From NCBI RefSeq assembly GCF_964355755.1, contig NC_092675.1, positions 4,002,312 to 4,066,311 on the forward strand: a stretch of DNA of 64,000 nt. The letters are read 5' to 3'. The translations under genes and the position numbers were made by a program. Origin of the DNA: Antedon mediterranea (lineage: Eukaryota; Echinodermata; Crinoidea; Comatulida; Antedonidae). Every line of letters begins with the position of its first letter. Within the stretch, counting starts at the first letter, position 1. A model generated the notes under the pieces. It ran no database searches, was not told the origin of the DNA, and saw only the letters and a program-made list of their open reading frames with translations. Shown here one piece after another: positions 50,755 through 62,000 of the stretch.

Positions 50755-50852
50755 AAATGATAATTATGTTTGTATGATGTAGTATGTTTAAGCGGATATT
50801 AGCCCTTGATGCCATTTGCAGCAATAAAGAAATTGAATTGAATTGAATTGAA
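50755..50852 (+). repeat. LINE-type 3' end with TTGAA repeat tail
   Basis: TGCAGCAATAAAGAAATTG followed by four GAATT units is a common animal non-LTR 3' terminus. The preceding few hundred bases show no surviving ORF. Confidence 0.5.
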
Positions 50853-51290
50853 TTTCCATACATTTGCTGTGTTTATTCGCCCAATCAGTAAATATGAGCT
50901 ATATTGATTCTAACTTTATTAAAAAAATCGAGTAGGCACCTTGGCAGAGTAAATACAGGACTGTATCTAATGACAAATGTCTACAGAGCTGACAGATATG
51001 TACGATTTTAAAATTTTTGACAAAACCATGTATCTAGAAATTTACCAGCCCACATATGAAAGGGACATATAATTGTTCATTAATTTAGTCCCTTACGGTT
51101 CTCTGAGGATACCGTTAATATCCATAAACTTCTTTTCTTTGATTTTGCTTTCTAAGTTATTAAAGATCTATTGTCCCCCAAAAACATGAACAATTATTAA
51201 TAAAAAAATATTTAAATATAGGCCATTTAACAGTTTTTATAAATAGAAAAAAAAAACAAAACAAAATGTTTTCCTTTATACTGTAAAAAC

Positions 51291-51385
51291 AACGGTTAAA
51301 TTCAACCAAAAACCCATTGCATTCCATTCAATTTGACTATTGTTTGCTTTAAATTACAGTTTTTAGGTAATAATTTTTTTTTAAA
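51291..51385. repeat. Dispersed repeat, copy A
   Basis: GGTTAAATTCAACCAAAAAC to TTTGCTTTAAATTACAGTTT is an inverted match to 61914-62000 (AAACTGCAATTTAAAGCAAA to TTGGTTGAATTTAACCAT). Two copies in opposite orientation 10 kb apart mark an unclassified interspersed repeat. Confidence 0.5.
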
Positions 51386-51879
51386 CATTAAAATGACATA
51401 TTCAACAAAATAAATTTAGCATAAAATAGAAAAAAATGTGTCAAAAATTACTAATGTAATACGTTTATGATTCACTACCAGAGTAGACGTATTTTGTCAC
51501 CTCGCCCTCTAGGAAATTATAGGTTTACGTGTAAATAGGCACAACAAAAAGGTGTCGGCATTCGTTCAAATAACTTCTCATAATAAAGCATTCAATGTCA
51601 AAGGTTAATAAAAGCATGCTTCTTGCGTGTTGCGCGTTGTTGTGAATGAACAACGTGTACGGTGATCGTGTAATATTTTCCTTCATCTTACTATAAAATA
51701 GGTATAAGTAACACATTGTATTAGGCTAAGTTTTTTTATTATATTATAAGGCACATTAATATTGTAAATGATATTAAGTTCAGTAGATTTTAACCTTTAA
51801 AAATGTTAAGCCTGGTCAGGCTTCTCATATTTGTTGTGTGTGGTGTGTGGCGGCTCCCTTACTTACAGTTACACACTGC

Positions 51880-52050
51880 TTTCTCGGTGACCCAAAAACG
51901 GTGTACATCGTGTTCGGCCGCAAACGGTTTCGGCCGCAATGTTTTGAATGCCCATATAAGGCGCTATGTATGGAGCGCCAACTATGCATCAACTTCCGTT
52001 TGTTCTGCTGGTCTTTTCATTGGGTTATTCCATTCTAAAAATGTGGGTGC
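51880..52050 (+). repeat. Left inverted arm of putative MULE-like element
   Basis: A GC-rich island reads inward GTGTTCGGCCGCAAACG, TTCGGCCGCAATG, TATGGAGCGCCA and later TTATTCCATTCT. The reverse complement of 55.24-55.40 kb shows the same blocks in the same order (GTGTTCGGCCGCCAACG, TTCGGCCGCATG, TATGGAACGCCA, TTATTCCATT). The arms point toward each other and enclose the PHD/FLYWCH remnant. The overlapping ORFs here (51803-52057) are therefore not treated as genes. Confidence 0.5.
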
Positions 52051-52059
52051 ATTCTAACG

Positions 52060-54000
52060 TGATCGATCGAAATTGACCGACATAAAATGTACGGCGTATT
52101 ATCATATTACTTTCTGTGATATAAGTATTTAGAATGCTGTGGTGTGGATATATTTGAATCTATTTTAAATGATTTAGATATACGTTTATTATTATAATAA
52201 TAATCTTAAACGGGCAATAAACTTGTACTTGTGTCTTGTACATTTACTCTTGCAGCAGGCCTAATGTGTTCTAATAAAAACAGAAATGACCATTAAATCA
52301 GTTAATAATACATTAAGTATTTAAAACTCTGGTTATATAGGCCTATTGTATGTCTAATAATTATTGTATACTATCAACAATACTTAAATAAGCCTATGCC
52401 TTCGTAAGAAAATAGGAGGAACAAAATAACATTACAGTATTTCGAAATTCCTTTTTTATAGCGATTTTTGGAAAAATTAATATTTAGTAAGGCTTGAATT
52501 ATTTCAGGATTATACAGTTCCACAGTAAAACCTACCAACATTGGATTGCGAAAACTCTGAAAAGGCTACTACTGCTATTGTTTTAAAACAATGAGGGAGT
52601 GTCTTGAATTCCATCTTAGACAATGAAGGTGGTGTAGCATGGTTGTTTTTTATTAACATAACAATGAAATGTGTTACGTTTCTCGTGTCTTCAATTTGTT
52701 GAAGTGTTATTAACAGCAAAGTTAAATATAAAAATAATGGTGAATTATTTTATGTTTTTAATAATTAGAGGGAAGCTAGCTTGCTTGTTGTATGTGATTA
52801 ATGGAGATGTTAATATTAATGTTACATTTTATTATGTTATGTATCCAATATTTACTATTTTTATAAATTGTCACGATTGTTGTAATTCAGTTTGTTAACT
52901 GCAAGAACAATTTAAATAAATAAACCTTGCTTATTATTGTTGTTGCGTCCGTTTTCACTTACATTTCTTTTCTTACGTTATGTTAATATTATAATATGTT
53001 CATTATTGGTTTATATTTATTTTACTCTGTACAGTATTTGTAAAAATAAATGTTATTAAGTTGTGGTATACATTACTGATTCTGATTTTCAAATGTACAA
53101 ATTATATGTGGCAAACTTCACCGACATTGATATACAGTAACAACAACGATACATGAAGAAAAACATAATTAAAAGTTAATATTTATTTGTAAAGTATAAA
53201 TACACACACTCTTCTTCATTATAACTTATAGAAGTGCATATCCTTAAATTAATCTAATGACAGTACTGTATATAACTTGCATTCCTTTCAGTCTTAAATA
53301 TAATCGTTGGGGCACATTTTCCGACCGGTACAAAAATGAAAACATTTCATTTTCTTATGTCATTATTTATAATTCAATCTTTATATAAGAAAAAAGAAAG
53401 CATGATTTTATGTTCAATATCACAAAATACACATTAAATCTCATTTAATTTGATTTATAAATAACATTTTGTTGTAAGTGATCTAAGTATAACATCGAAA
53501 CTTTGCTGTATAATGTCTAATTTCATAACGTGATTCACTAGTTATTACAAAAATTAGTAAAAAGACTTAAAAAAAACAGTTGTTTGTTTGATTTCATCGT
53601 AGTGTTACATGAAAAAGGAAATTTTGTAAATATATAATTTTGTGTGTTTTCGCTTGCATCGTTATTCATTTTGGTTTGATTTATTACAGTTAGGCCTCTA
53701 AAGTTAAAGTTTAAAAGTATAGTCACCTACAAAAAGCGCATGATGACACAAGCGCAGTCGGTTACTTGCAAGAAGTTTGGCTAAACAATGACCATTATTT
53801 ATTAATAACGCTTTTAAGTTAGGCGTTTACCGTCACACAATACACACACACAAAATTCGGTACATTTAAGGATTCTTTTTTTGTAATCTGTAAAACAATA
53901 ACCAGAGTGCGCGCATCTTTATAAGAGAACCTCATTTTAGGGAATATTACTTATTTCTGAATTGCCATCTGAATTGTTAACTACACTTTTACTGATTATC
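52060..54000. other. AT-rich interior of the putative MULE-like element
   Basis: No transposase frame found on either strand. A minus ORF at 52510-52719 (VTHFIVMLIKNNHATPPSLS) has no clear family. If the element is real, its transposase has been lost. Confidence 0.4.
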
Positions 54001-54008
54001 TACGAACC

Positions 54009-54693
54009 ATGAACGATTGTATTGAATGTCGCGAACCCGTAAACGGAACAGCAAGAAGGACCGTTTTGCGAAGAGTGTCAGAGATGGCAACATCGTCGGT
54101 GTGACTCAGGAGTGAAAAGAGGAGCAGCGTACAGGTTAGCCGTCGAAGAGGGTTTTATTGATTGGACATGTAGAGAATGTGCTCCAGAAAACAACGTCCA
54201 ACCGGTGCCGCAACTGCAGATTTTTGCAGCCGACCTTGGCGACTTTTTGGAACCAATCGTTCATAGAAGAAGAGGTACTGAATCTTTACCCTGAACCACA
54301 ACCAATACCAGTGATGCCTGCTGTTTGATGATGACATCGTTACTTATCGGCGATTAGCAGGAACAACAAAACGTGGGAATGTAAGTTCTTAAAATATTTA
54401 TAATCTATTCTTTGTAATTTTTTTTTTATTATCGCATTTCTTGTGAAAACCAACTTAACCTTCTGTTGTTTCAGGACTCGCTTGTAGACAGTCATGGGTA
54501 CCAATATACAGAGAAGATTGATAAAAGACGGGCAAATACAACATGGAGATGTTTTCTCAGACGTGCAAAGCAACAGTGTTGGAGAAGAATGGAGTTGAAA
54601 CATTGTGGGACGAGTACCGCGAGGGCCAACGTAGTGTACGTTCTCAAAAGCTTGCCGCGAGTAAACTTATTACTCGCGATGTATGTTAGTTAA
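54009..54693 (+). pseudogene. Decayed PHD-like plus FLYWCH zinc-finger gene, probably from a MULE-type transposon
   Basis: Reading across frames shows a C4HC3-type finger: CIEC in the first frame, then FCEECQRWQHRRC (C-x2-C-x4-H-x2-C) and WTCREC in another. A one-base loss lies near 54060-54066. A further frame change falls near 54260-54275 (EEEVLNLYPEPQPIP) and another near 54327. A normal-looking intron (54381-54474, GTAAGT to TTTCAG) joins to a second exon. That exon encodes DSLVDSHGYQYTEKID followed by TTWRCFLRRAKQQC, which fits the FLYWCH finger (aromatic residues, W-x-C, then C). Animal Mutator-like elements often carry PHD-like and FLYWCH domains ahead of a transposase. No transposase core is seen here. 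Two inverted GC-rich arms flank it (51.88-52.05 and 55.24-55.40 kb). The several frame breaks argue for decay, not one sequencing error. Confidence 0.6.
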
Positions 54694-54879
54694 ATTAGTT
54701 AAAAAATTAGTAACAAATTTTATGTTAGTAATAAACATTAAATATAATTTTAAACTATTTGCAAAATACGTTAGTTAAGAACTTTTGTAATATAACATGT
54801 TATTGCTAGTAATAATGTCAATTCTAATGCATGCTAGTGGTTAATGAAAAAACAATTATAAATATAAATGTTATATGAA

Positions 54880-55007
54880 TGGTGTCCGGCGGGGGATAGT
54901 TTATTACCATTAGTTAAGGTCCTATGTAAAGCACCTAGAGGGGTCAGTGATCCATTAGGCGCTATATAAATACTGTTGATTATTATTTTTATTATTATTA
55001 TATTATA
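54880..55007 (+). repeat. SINE/LINE-type 3' tail
   Basis: TATGTAAAGCACCTAGAGGG, then GGCGCTATATAAATACTGTT and an ATT-rich run. This resembles the GCGCTATATAAATN plus ATT repeat tails shared by LINEs and their SINEs. It lies just inside the right arm of the putative MULE-like element. Confidence 0.5.
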
Positions 55008-55239
55008 TGTTTATTTATAAAATATGGTAGTTAAGTTAATTCGTTCGTAAATTCTCAAACTTATAACATGTCTAAATAAAAATACAGGAATTGATAATAA
55101 ATGTGTTAAGATTGTATATAATAAAATAATTATCATTTTTCTCTATCTGTGATGAATCTAACTGTATCTGAAAAGAAATCATAATATTATATACAATTAA
55201 ATACAAATGTAGAGAAAAATCGGTAAAGCAATGCACCCC

Positions 55240-55400
55240 TATTTTTTTAATGGAATAAGCCACGGAGATCGCCAATCTAAACAATGCATTTAATATAAAC
55301 AATGCAAGCAAGCCTGGCGTTCCATACTAAATACATGCGGCCGAACTCGTTGGCGGCCGAACACGACGGTATTCCCCAAAAACCCACCCAATACGACAGT
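55240..55400 (-). repeat. Right inverted arm of putative MULE-like element
   Basis: Diverged inverted copy of the 51.88-52.05 kb block. On the plus strand it reads AATGGAATAAGCC, GGCGTTCCATAC, GCGGCCGAACTCGTTGGCGG and CCGAACACGACG. The arms lie about 3.3 kb apart. Exact outer ends and target-site duplications are not resolvable by eye. The two could instead be independent insertions of a short repeat. Confidence 0.5.
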
Positions 55401-56012
55401 CGGAGCCTAGCCTCTGGACTAACCATAAGCAACCTCAAAACACATTATCTATATATATATATATATATATAAATGTATCTTTTGAATGAATATAATATCT
55501 AGACTGCATATTTACCATTTAAACAGGGGACGAAGAATAATATAATATAATGAAAAATACAATTTAAAGACCCCTTCCCTGCAATTTTGGACGTTTTTTG
55601 GAAAATAATACATATATATCACTTTAAAAACATTAAAACATGTCATTCCTTGTCTTAAATGTACGTTTTATGGAAAATTATGATAAAAAGTGAGAAACAA
55701 TGCACTACCTAAGTAGCTCGCGGCGATCGACCTCTCGTGGACGTTCTTAGGCCTAGCCTAGCTAGGCTTAGTTTTGTAGGCCTAGCTGGTAAGCATCGGT
55801 AACGTAGGAACATCGTACGCTAGCTATATACCTAGCCTGATGTTGTATAGTTGCTGCATTAATTGTCTTTCTATTTTTGCCAGAATCCGTTGATACAAAT
55901 TGGGGAAAACCCGGTATTTTCGCTGAAAAGTTAGGAGTCTTCCATTTGTTTTGGCCTCACGATCGATCGAAAAGTGGGCGAATTACAGGTGAAAAACAAA
56001 AATATCAATCCG

Positions 56013-56038
56013 CGCGCAATGCATTTTGGGATTTATAG
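56013..56038 (-). promoter_or_regulatory. ZNF143/Staf-type (SBS) promoter motif upstream of GAR1
   Basis: The plus strand contains CGCGCAATGCATTTTGGGAT followed by TTATAG. Read on the minus strand this resembles the metazoan Staf binding site, with an ACTACAATTCCC-like half, then ATGCA, then CGCG. It lies about 650 bp before the GAR1 start codon, compatible with an untranslated first exon between them. The motif is common at housekeeping and snoRNP-related promoters (known). Use by GAR1 is inference; no TATA box is clear nearby. Confidence 0.5.
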
Positions 56039-56682
56039 CGGGCCGCTATAATTATTAGAATCGACTTATTTTTCACATTTTTAACCGTTTAAAGACGAAA
56101 AAAGTTATCGCAATAGGACCATATGGTATTATTTTTACATTAAATATAGTTTGTGATCTTAAAATTAGATCTAAAAAACGTAGGGAATGGGGCTTTAAAT
56201 TTTTTTAAATGTTCATGATAAACAGTAGGTTGATGAACTTGCTAGTATACAGCATAAATAATACTTTTGTTTACACTCTCTCTGTGACTTGCTAAAATTT
56301 GTTCCTGATGCTAAAAAATTAGGTTATAGGCCTATGCTATAGCAAGTGCTCTGGATCTACAAACTACAAAATGACAGTACATCATAAGCAGTACAGTAAA
56401 TTGCAATGATGCCAATGTCTGTAGTGTAATCAATCAATTCCACTCAACAAAAACGGCATTCATGAAAACCAAACTACATGTAAAGCATGTACAGCGTTAA
56501 TTACTATGGATTGCTACAAAAAGAAACAGTCATTAGCCAATTTATACTGTAGTTTAATTTTGCAGCCACCGGAAGCTTTGATGCGATACCATATTATTAC
56601 TCTAGCCACATCGTTAAAAAAGATTTAAAGGTTAAAGCATCATCATCATTAAAAGCTTTTTCTTCTATTATAGATCTATTCG

Positions 56683-59108
56683 ATGTCTTATCGTGGTGGT
56701 GGTGGTGGACGAGGGTTTGGCGGTGGCCGGGGTGGAGGTAGAGGTGGTGGCTTTAGAGGAGGAAGAGGAGGAGGCCGTGGAGGTGGTCGTGGGGGTTATA
56801 ATAATTACAACCAAGGCCCTCCTGATTATGTTGTTGGTAAAGTATTTCAACTTTAAGTAATTAACTAATATGAGGTTGATTCTTCTTTTATATCTTGTGT
56901 AAAATTAGTTCTCTACATTCTGTATAATTACATGCTTGTGATTTACTATACTTACTTTTTACTATTTTGTTGTCGGTTAATTACCATCAATATATGATGT
57001 ATTAATGAATAAATTGGAATCAAAGTCATCTCCCTAAATTGTACATTGTACAAGGATACAATACATTAAAACTGTACAGAGGTGTAACCCTCAAAATAAC
57101 CTCTGTACATTTTCCTTTACTCATTAAATAATCTCTTCCACAGTTGAGTATACAATAACATTACTCTATAAATTTAGTATACTCTTATTATTTTTTATTT
57201 ATTTCAAACCCCAAACCATCAGAAAAAAGAAAAAAAATACAAACATGAAAAAAACTTACGCGGCGGCCTATTTTACTGTACAAACAATGTAGAGCCTTGA
57301 AATACCGTATAGTAAATCTATATGTGTATTTTACATTCTTAAACTGTTATTCCCACATGTACATAATACATAAAATATAGTATTCACGATTATAATTCTT
57401 TTAATTGTAGAAATTGGAAATTTTGCTCATCCATGCCAAGATGAATTGGTCTGCAAAGGAACTAATGAGAAAATTCCGTACTTTAACGCACCAATATATT
57501 TAGAAAACAAGTCACAGATTGGCAAAGTCGACGAGATATTTGGCCACCTGATGGACTATGTATCCTTTTATGCATTAAAAGAGTAAATTAAATTATGAAT
57601 CATTTACAAAACTATTTTGTTTTCTGTCATTTTTTGATCACTTTACATTTTAAAGATTTTTAATGTTACTGTTTATACTTTTACAGTTTTTGTCATTTTT
57701 TCTTCCGTTTACTATCTTTTTAATCGGATTTGCTGACAATCGACAGTTCTTTGTTTTTTACGAAGACAAATAAAGTGTCTTGTATCTTGAATGATAGTTG
57801 CCTATCAACAAAGCTGTTGTATACTGATGCAGGCAACTAACAATACATACACAATGTACTGCATGGTCACTAACTCCCTCATTTCCAAATGCTCTTGGTT
57901 TAGGTATATGAATTCCTAATGAAAGTGTCGAATCAAGTATAGCATTAATTACCAATCATATCACAGTTATTAGTTTGTTCTTTAACTGTAGTGAAGTATT
58001 TTTCTGTGAAACTGTCTGGAGATATGAAGGCAAACTCATTTAACAAAGGTGAAAAGGTTAGAAAATATTTTATTTTTAGAAACTTTTATTTTATATTAAG
58101 CTCTGCCTACACTATCAAATTAGTTTGACAAAAAAGTGTGATATGCCCAAATATGGTACAGTACTAATCTGAAATCATGTCCAATATATGGGCACATCAC
58201 ATTTTTTTGTCTCATAAAATTGATAGTGTAGACAGAGCTTTAAATGTACATTTCTGCAACATTAAAAACAAGGTTCCAACTTATGTGCATATCACCCTCC
58301 TACATTTTTTATTTTATTTTATTCAATCGAAACCAACAGCGATAATTACCGCCACTAACAGGTTTGATACAAACAAAGCCAGGACTGTTTAAAGCACCTT
58401 GATTGGTCCTGATATTGATCAAGGGCTTCTCTCGTCCAGTGCCCACCTTGACCAGAGGTCTGAGGCAGATACTAGATGCAGGGGCTGCCATAAGAGTCAG
58501 CAGTGCTGATTTCAAATGCCTAATGGGACCCCAGCTCCGTATACAGCACCCGCTATTCCCAGATGGTCTCCCATCCAAGCTCTAACCAGGCCCAATGTTG
58601 CTTAACTTCGGTGATCTGACGAGAACCGGTGTTTCAACGTGGTAAAGCCGTATTATTGTACCATTGTATTGTTTAGTTTAGTTTCATTCAACTGTACATG
58701 TAATTCTATTTGTAACTTGCTGATAAAGACAATGAGTAGACTCTACATACTGTAAACCAAATATAAACTTTACATTGAAATAAAACAAGAAGCAGGAAGT
58801 AACATAGTTTAATTATAACTTTATTCTGCTCTTATTCTCAGTTCTTCATTGATCCAATGAAGTTATTACCACTGCAGCGGTTTCTACCTGGGCCAAAGGG
58901 AGCAGGAGGCAGAGGCCGTGGAGGTAGAGGTGGAAGAGGAGGAGGCCGTGGGGGTAGAGGTGGAGGAGGTCGTGGTGGTTTCCGTGGAGGCGGAAGGGGA
59001 GGAGGATTCCGAGGAGGAAGAGGTGGTGGTGGAGGTTTCCGTGGTGGTAGAGGTGGTGGAGGTGGTGGATTCAGAGGGGGCAGAGGTGGAGGTAAATACC
59101 GAAATTAA
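56683..59108 (+). CDS. GAR1: GAR1, H/ACA ribonucleoprotein complex subunit 1, four coding exons
   Basis: Exons 56683-56836, 57411-57559, 57997-58056 and 58842-59108 have GT-AG borders and matching phases (1, 0, 0), giving 209 aa; human GAR1 is about 217 aa. Exon 1 encodes an N-terminal Gly/Arg (RGG) domain. Exons 2-4 encode the central fold: [48 protein letters not shown] joined to [15 protein letters not shown], then [20 protein letters not shown] second RGG domain follows in exon 4. These blocks match GAR1 closely. GAR1 binds the dyskerin pseudouridine synthase in H/ACA snoRNPs and telomerase RNP and aids substrate turnover in the nucleolus (family knowledge). The AG at 56671-56673 just before the start suggests an upstream untranslated exon. 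Intron 3 (58057-58841) carries a MITE and an antisense 5S-SINE. The RGG coding is GC-rich and open on both strands, so antisense ORFs there are shadows. Confidence 0.95.
58097..58242. mobile_element. MITE copy 2 in GAR1 intron 3
   Basis: Starts TAAGCTCTGCCTACACTATC, ends GATAGTGTAGACAGAGCTTT. Interior arms AAAAAAGTGTGATATGCCCA and TGGGCACATCACATTTTTTT pair with each other. Same family as the copies at 23.5, 43.6, 61.3 and 62.1 kb. Confidence 0.75.
58300..58652 (-). mobile_element. 5S-rRNA-headed SINE (SINE3-like), antisense in GAR1 intron 3
   Basis: On the minus strand the first part (58652 to about 58536) is 5S-rRNA-like: ACGGCTTTACCACG, AGTTAAGCAACATTGGGCCT, GGTTAGAGCTTGGATGGGAG, ACCATCTGGGAATAGCGGGT. 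These match the 5S A-box and C-box internal promoter. A roughly 225-bp non-5S body follows (CTCAGACCTCTGGTCAAGG, TTAGTGGCGGTAATTATCGC), then an A/T-rich tail at about 58306-58325. A second body plus tail at 21.07 kb shows this is a repeat family, not a lone 5S pseudogene. Confidence 0.75.
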
Positions 59109-59454
59109 AAAGAAATTGTGATTCACTAATTATATTGCTTATTTCAACACTATCTTACACAACAACAAAATTAAATCAAAATTGAATGCTGTTTTCTGTC
59201 ACATTTATTTGCTGTCTTGATATAATGCAGTTCTTACTGTTGAGGTATCAGTGTTCACTATTTGCTGTTGTTAGAATGTTGTACACATAATATTATACCA
59301 GTCAGAACCATAATTGCTATTTTTGCTTTTAGTACTCTGTAGTCTATACAGATACAACATTTCTTTCAAAGGCGTGTTTATCAAGTTGGTAGTTTGAAAC
59401 TGTTTACACATTAAGTAATAATATTAACTATTACAGCAATTTGACATTAATTCC

Positions 59455-59605
59455 TGATTGGCCTAGTTACCATAGACGCTACTGAAAGCAAATAAACAAA
59501 TTGTACTGTAGATAAGAGTCTTGTCTAATCATTGATAAGATAGCTACAAAGTTGCCATAGACACTATTGAAAGCAAAAAAACAAATTGTACTCTAAAGCC
59601 TTATC
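59455..59605. repeat. About 70-bp direct duplication downstream of GAR1
   Basis: CCATAGACGCTACTGAAAGC, AAATAAACAAATTGTACTGT and a TTGTCTAATC-like end recur as CCATAGACACTATTGAAAGC, AAAAAAACAAATTGTACTCT and CTTATCTAAAATC, diverged by roughly 15%. Confidence 0.7.
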
Positions 59606-60261
59606 TAAAATCATGTTTGGTAAGTATGTAGATATAAATTATGCGGGTTACAAATGCTAGGCAGAAACTAAGCTGGACGTTTTTCATTTATACAGAGTAA
59701 ACAAACATGTCCCCTCAAACACAACTACATCTTTCTAGAATTAAGGAATACAAATGTAAAGTTAATGATGTATTTGAATGAATTATCTTACATACTCTAT
59801 AATAGCTATATCTTCATTCTAATATTTTAGGTGTATTTAAAAAGTACTGATCAAGAAACATTGAGACCAAAAAGTGAGCAGCGTTTAATGAAAACTTGTG
59901 AGAACTTTACAGACATCTTGAAAAGACTCGCTTACAGAACATGCTTTCGGGCTAAAAGGATACTGCATTTTTAATGTGCATAGTATGGCGCTTTATTTTG
60001 TAACAAAAGACTATGCAATCATCTGTCTGATAGCTGGATATGATATTCTTGGGCTGACTCAAAATGTATAGTTCGATTGGAAAACTCATTTGAGATTTGA
60101 GTGTCTGCATTCCAGAGAGTCGACAAGTACGTGCTTAACAATGTGAAAAGAAAGCACATCAAGTAATCCAGTCAAATTTAATGTGCACTAATCATAACAC
60201 GTTCAAATGTACATAAGATGCACGATAATAAACATCATTGCATCTAATGGCATGTTGAGTA

Positions 60262-60425
60262 TAACAAGAAGTAGAGATGGGTAAGATGCTTGCCTACCAA
60301 TATAAGGATCTCTGGTTCAAATCCTGATGCCAGAATGTCTTAATGTCAAAACACATTTTTCTCACTTTGTTTATGTAGAGTATTTTTATCTTGTATTGAC
60401 AAAGTGATTAAGTTTACTTTTTATG
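60262..60425 (+). mobile_element. tRNA-derived SINE, family B, partial
   Basis: Contains AAGATGCTTGCCTACCAATA, B box GGTTCAAATCC and TTTGTTTATGTAGAGTAT, aligned in order with the minus-strand copy at 28.3-28.56 kb. The 5' head is eroded. Confidence 0.55.
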
Positions 60426-61255
60426 CCTTATTTTTATAAATTGATAAGAATATTGTAGAATAGTATCAATAATATAATAATATAATTTCTTAATACAGTG
60501 GAAGAGAGGATATGGTGCTTCTGTTTTGTCCTCAACATTTTAGCATGACCTCTTTACTGTTGACAATAACACCATCGTCTATTAGTTTCTATAGTACAGT
60601 AGGTCCTGGATTATTAAGGAAAAAGACCATTCCAAAATTAAATCCTTTCACATGACTCAATGTTTGTAAAAAATATAAAAATATTTTGGCACACTTGGCG
60701 TTTCATATGTATATACTTGAGCTGGGAAAATCGAAATGCTGACTGGAAAAAGACCAATAACTATATATTTGGGGCAAGTGTACCTTTCACATAGCATTTG
60801 AGTATCTCTTGGATGGGTACAGTACTAGTGTACACCAGCTGCACTTTGAAACTTTTTATCTAATTTGTTAAAGCATTTCAAGATAACAATATAGATTATA
60901 AATCGATAATGCATACGTTGCTATTTAACCATGTCGATGAATTTATTTGATCAGGAAGTAAGATTTTGTTCAAACATCTTCAATAACTTATCGAATAGGT
61001 GATAATCTCCCTACTGATAAGAGAAAAGGGGCATGGTATACTTTTGATGTCCTTACAATTAAATAAGCTCACTCTTCCTTAAAAACAAATTTTATAATTT
61101 TAAGAAATATTGTGTTTATTATAATTCAGATTTTGAAATGTAAATAAAATAAAGGTGGATTGGTACATTTTGTGTGATTCCGTATGAGAGTGTTGAGATT
61201 TGCTAAAGGTTGATTCCTACTAGCATAGGTTTCGATGACATTTCTCCATCGTATC

Positions 61256-61384
61256 TAAAGCCTTGTCTACACTATCAAACTTTAAATTTGATGTGCCCAT
61301 ATATGGACATGATGGTGTCATATCACTACCATATTTGGGCACATCACACTTTTTTTGGCAAACTATAGTGTAGACAGAGCTTTA
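61256..61384. mobile_element. MITE copy 3
   Basis: TA (61256-61257) then AAGCCTTGTCTACACTATC, ending GTGTAGACAGAGCTT then TA (61383-61384). This copy gives the clearest TA target duplication. A half-copy relic (ATAGTGTAGACAAAGATA) lies at about 61439-61456. Confidence 0.75.
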
Positions 61385-61913
61385 GGAATCACAATATTAC
61401 TTTACGAATCATAACGCTTTTTTTATCAAAATAGTTTTATAGTGTAGACAAAGATAGTAACATCAAAAATGTTAGGTGTTGCTAGGATACGCAGCATGGC
61501 CTATACTACAGTATTGTCATAATTGAAAAGCAAACTTTTAGATATGATAAATAAGTTTACGTTTTCTCGCCGTCATTTACAAGATAAGATATTTAAAATA
61601 AACATCTAATCATTATTAGGGCACAAAACTATGACGCTTCTGGTTCAAGGTTCGCTGAAAATAAGTTAAAATATATTTAAGTGGGCTAAATGCACTCATT
61701 TGAAAAGAAAGATTGGTGTGCGAGGTTGCGTTCATAATACTTGTCGATTTGATTCAAATATTTTTTTCAGCCTTCAGATAACAGGTTAGTTTATCAGATG
61801 CACTAATTGTGCTAAACAAAATTGTCTCTCTAAAAAATAATTGTTGTTTAATATGCCATTTTAATGTCATATAATAGTTGTTCACTATAATTTGACCGAT
61901 TATATACCATGAC

Positions 61914-62000
61914 AAAAAACTGCAATTTAAAGCAAATAAATGTTCAAATTGGCTACCCTCAAATGAATTTTTGGTTGAATTTAACCATTGATTTGTCTTT
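61914..62000. repeat. Dispersed repeat, copy B
   Basis: Inverted partner of 51291-51385; the outer part GGTTGAATTTAACC is itself nearly palindromic. Confidence 0.5.

Noticed and set aside
57758-57955. 65-aa minus ORF in GAR1 intron 2 ([16 protein letters not shown])
   Set aside because: Mildly protein-like, but no start context, splice signals or family that I can name; possibly an old mobile-element piece.
56837-57996. snoRNA inside GAR1 introns 1-2
   Set aside because: A C-box-like ATGATGT occurs near 56995 but no matching D box or terminal stem was found.
58536-58652. Functional 5S rRNA gene
   Set aside because: Several substitutions and a fused SINE body instead of a T-run terminator; the body recurs elsewhere without the 5S part.
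58884-59126. Antisense and alternative-frame ORFs over GAR1 exon 4
   Set aside because: Shadows of the RGG-coding sequence; the low-complexity Ser/Thr and Glu/Val readings are frame artefacts.
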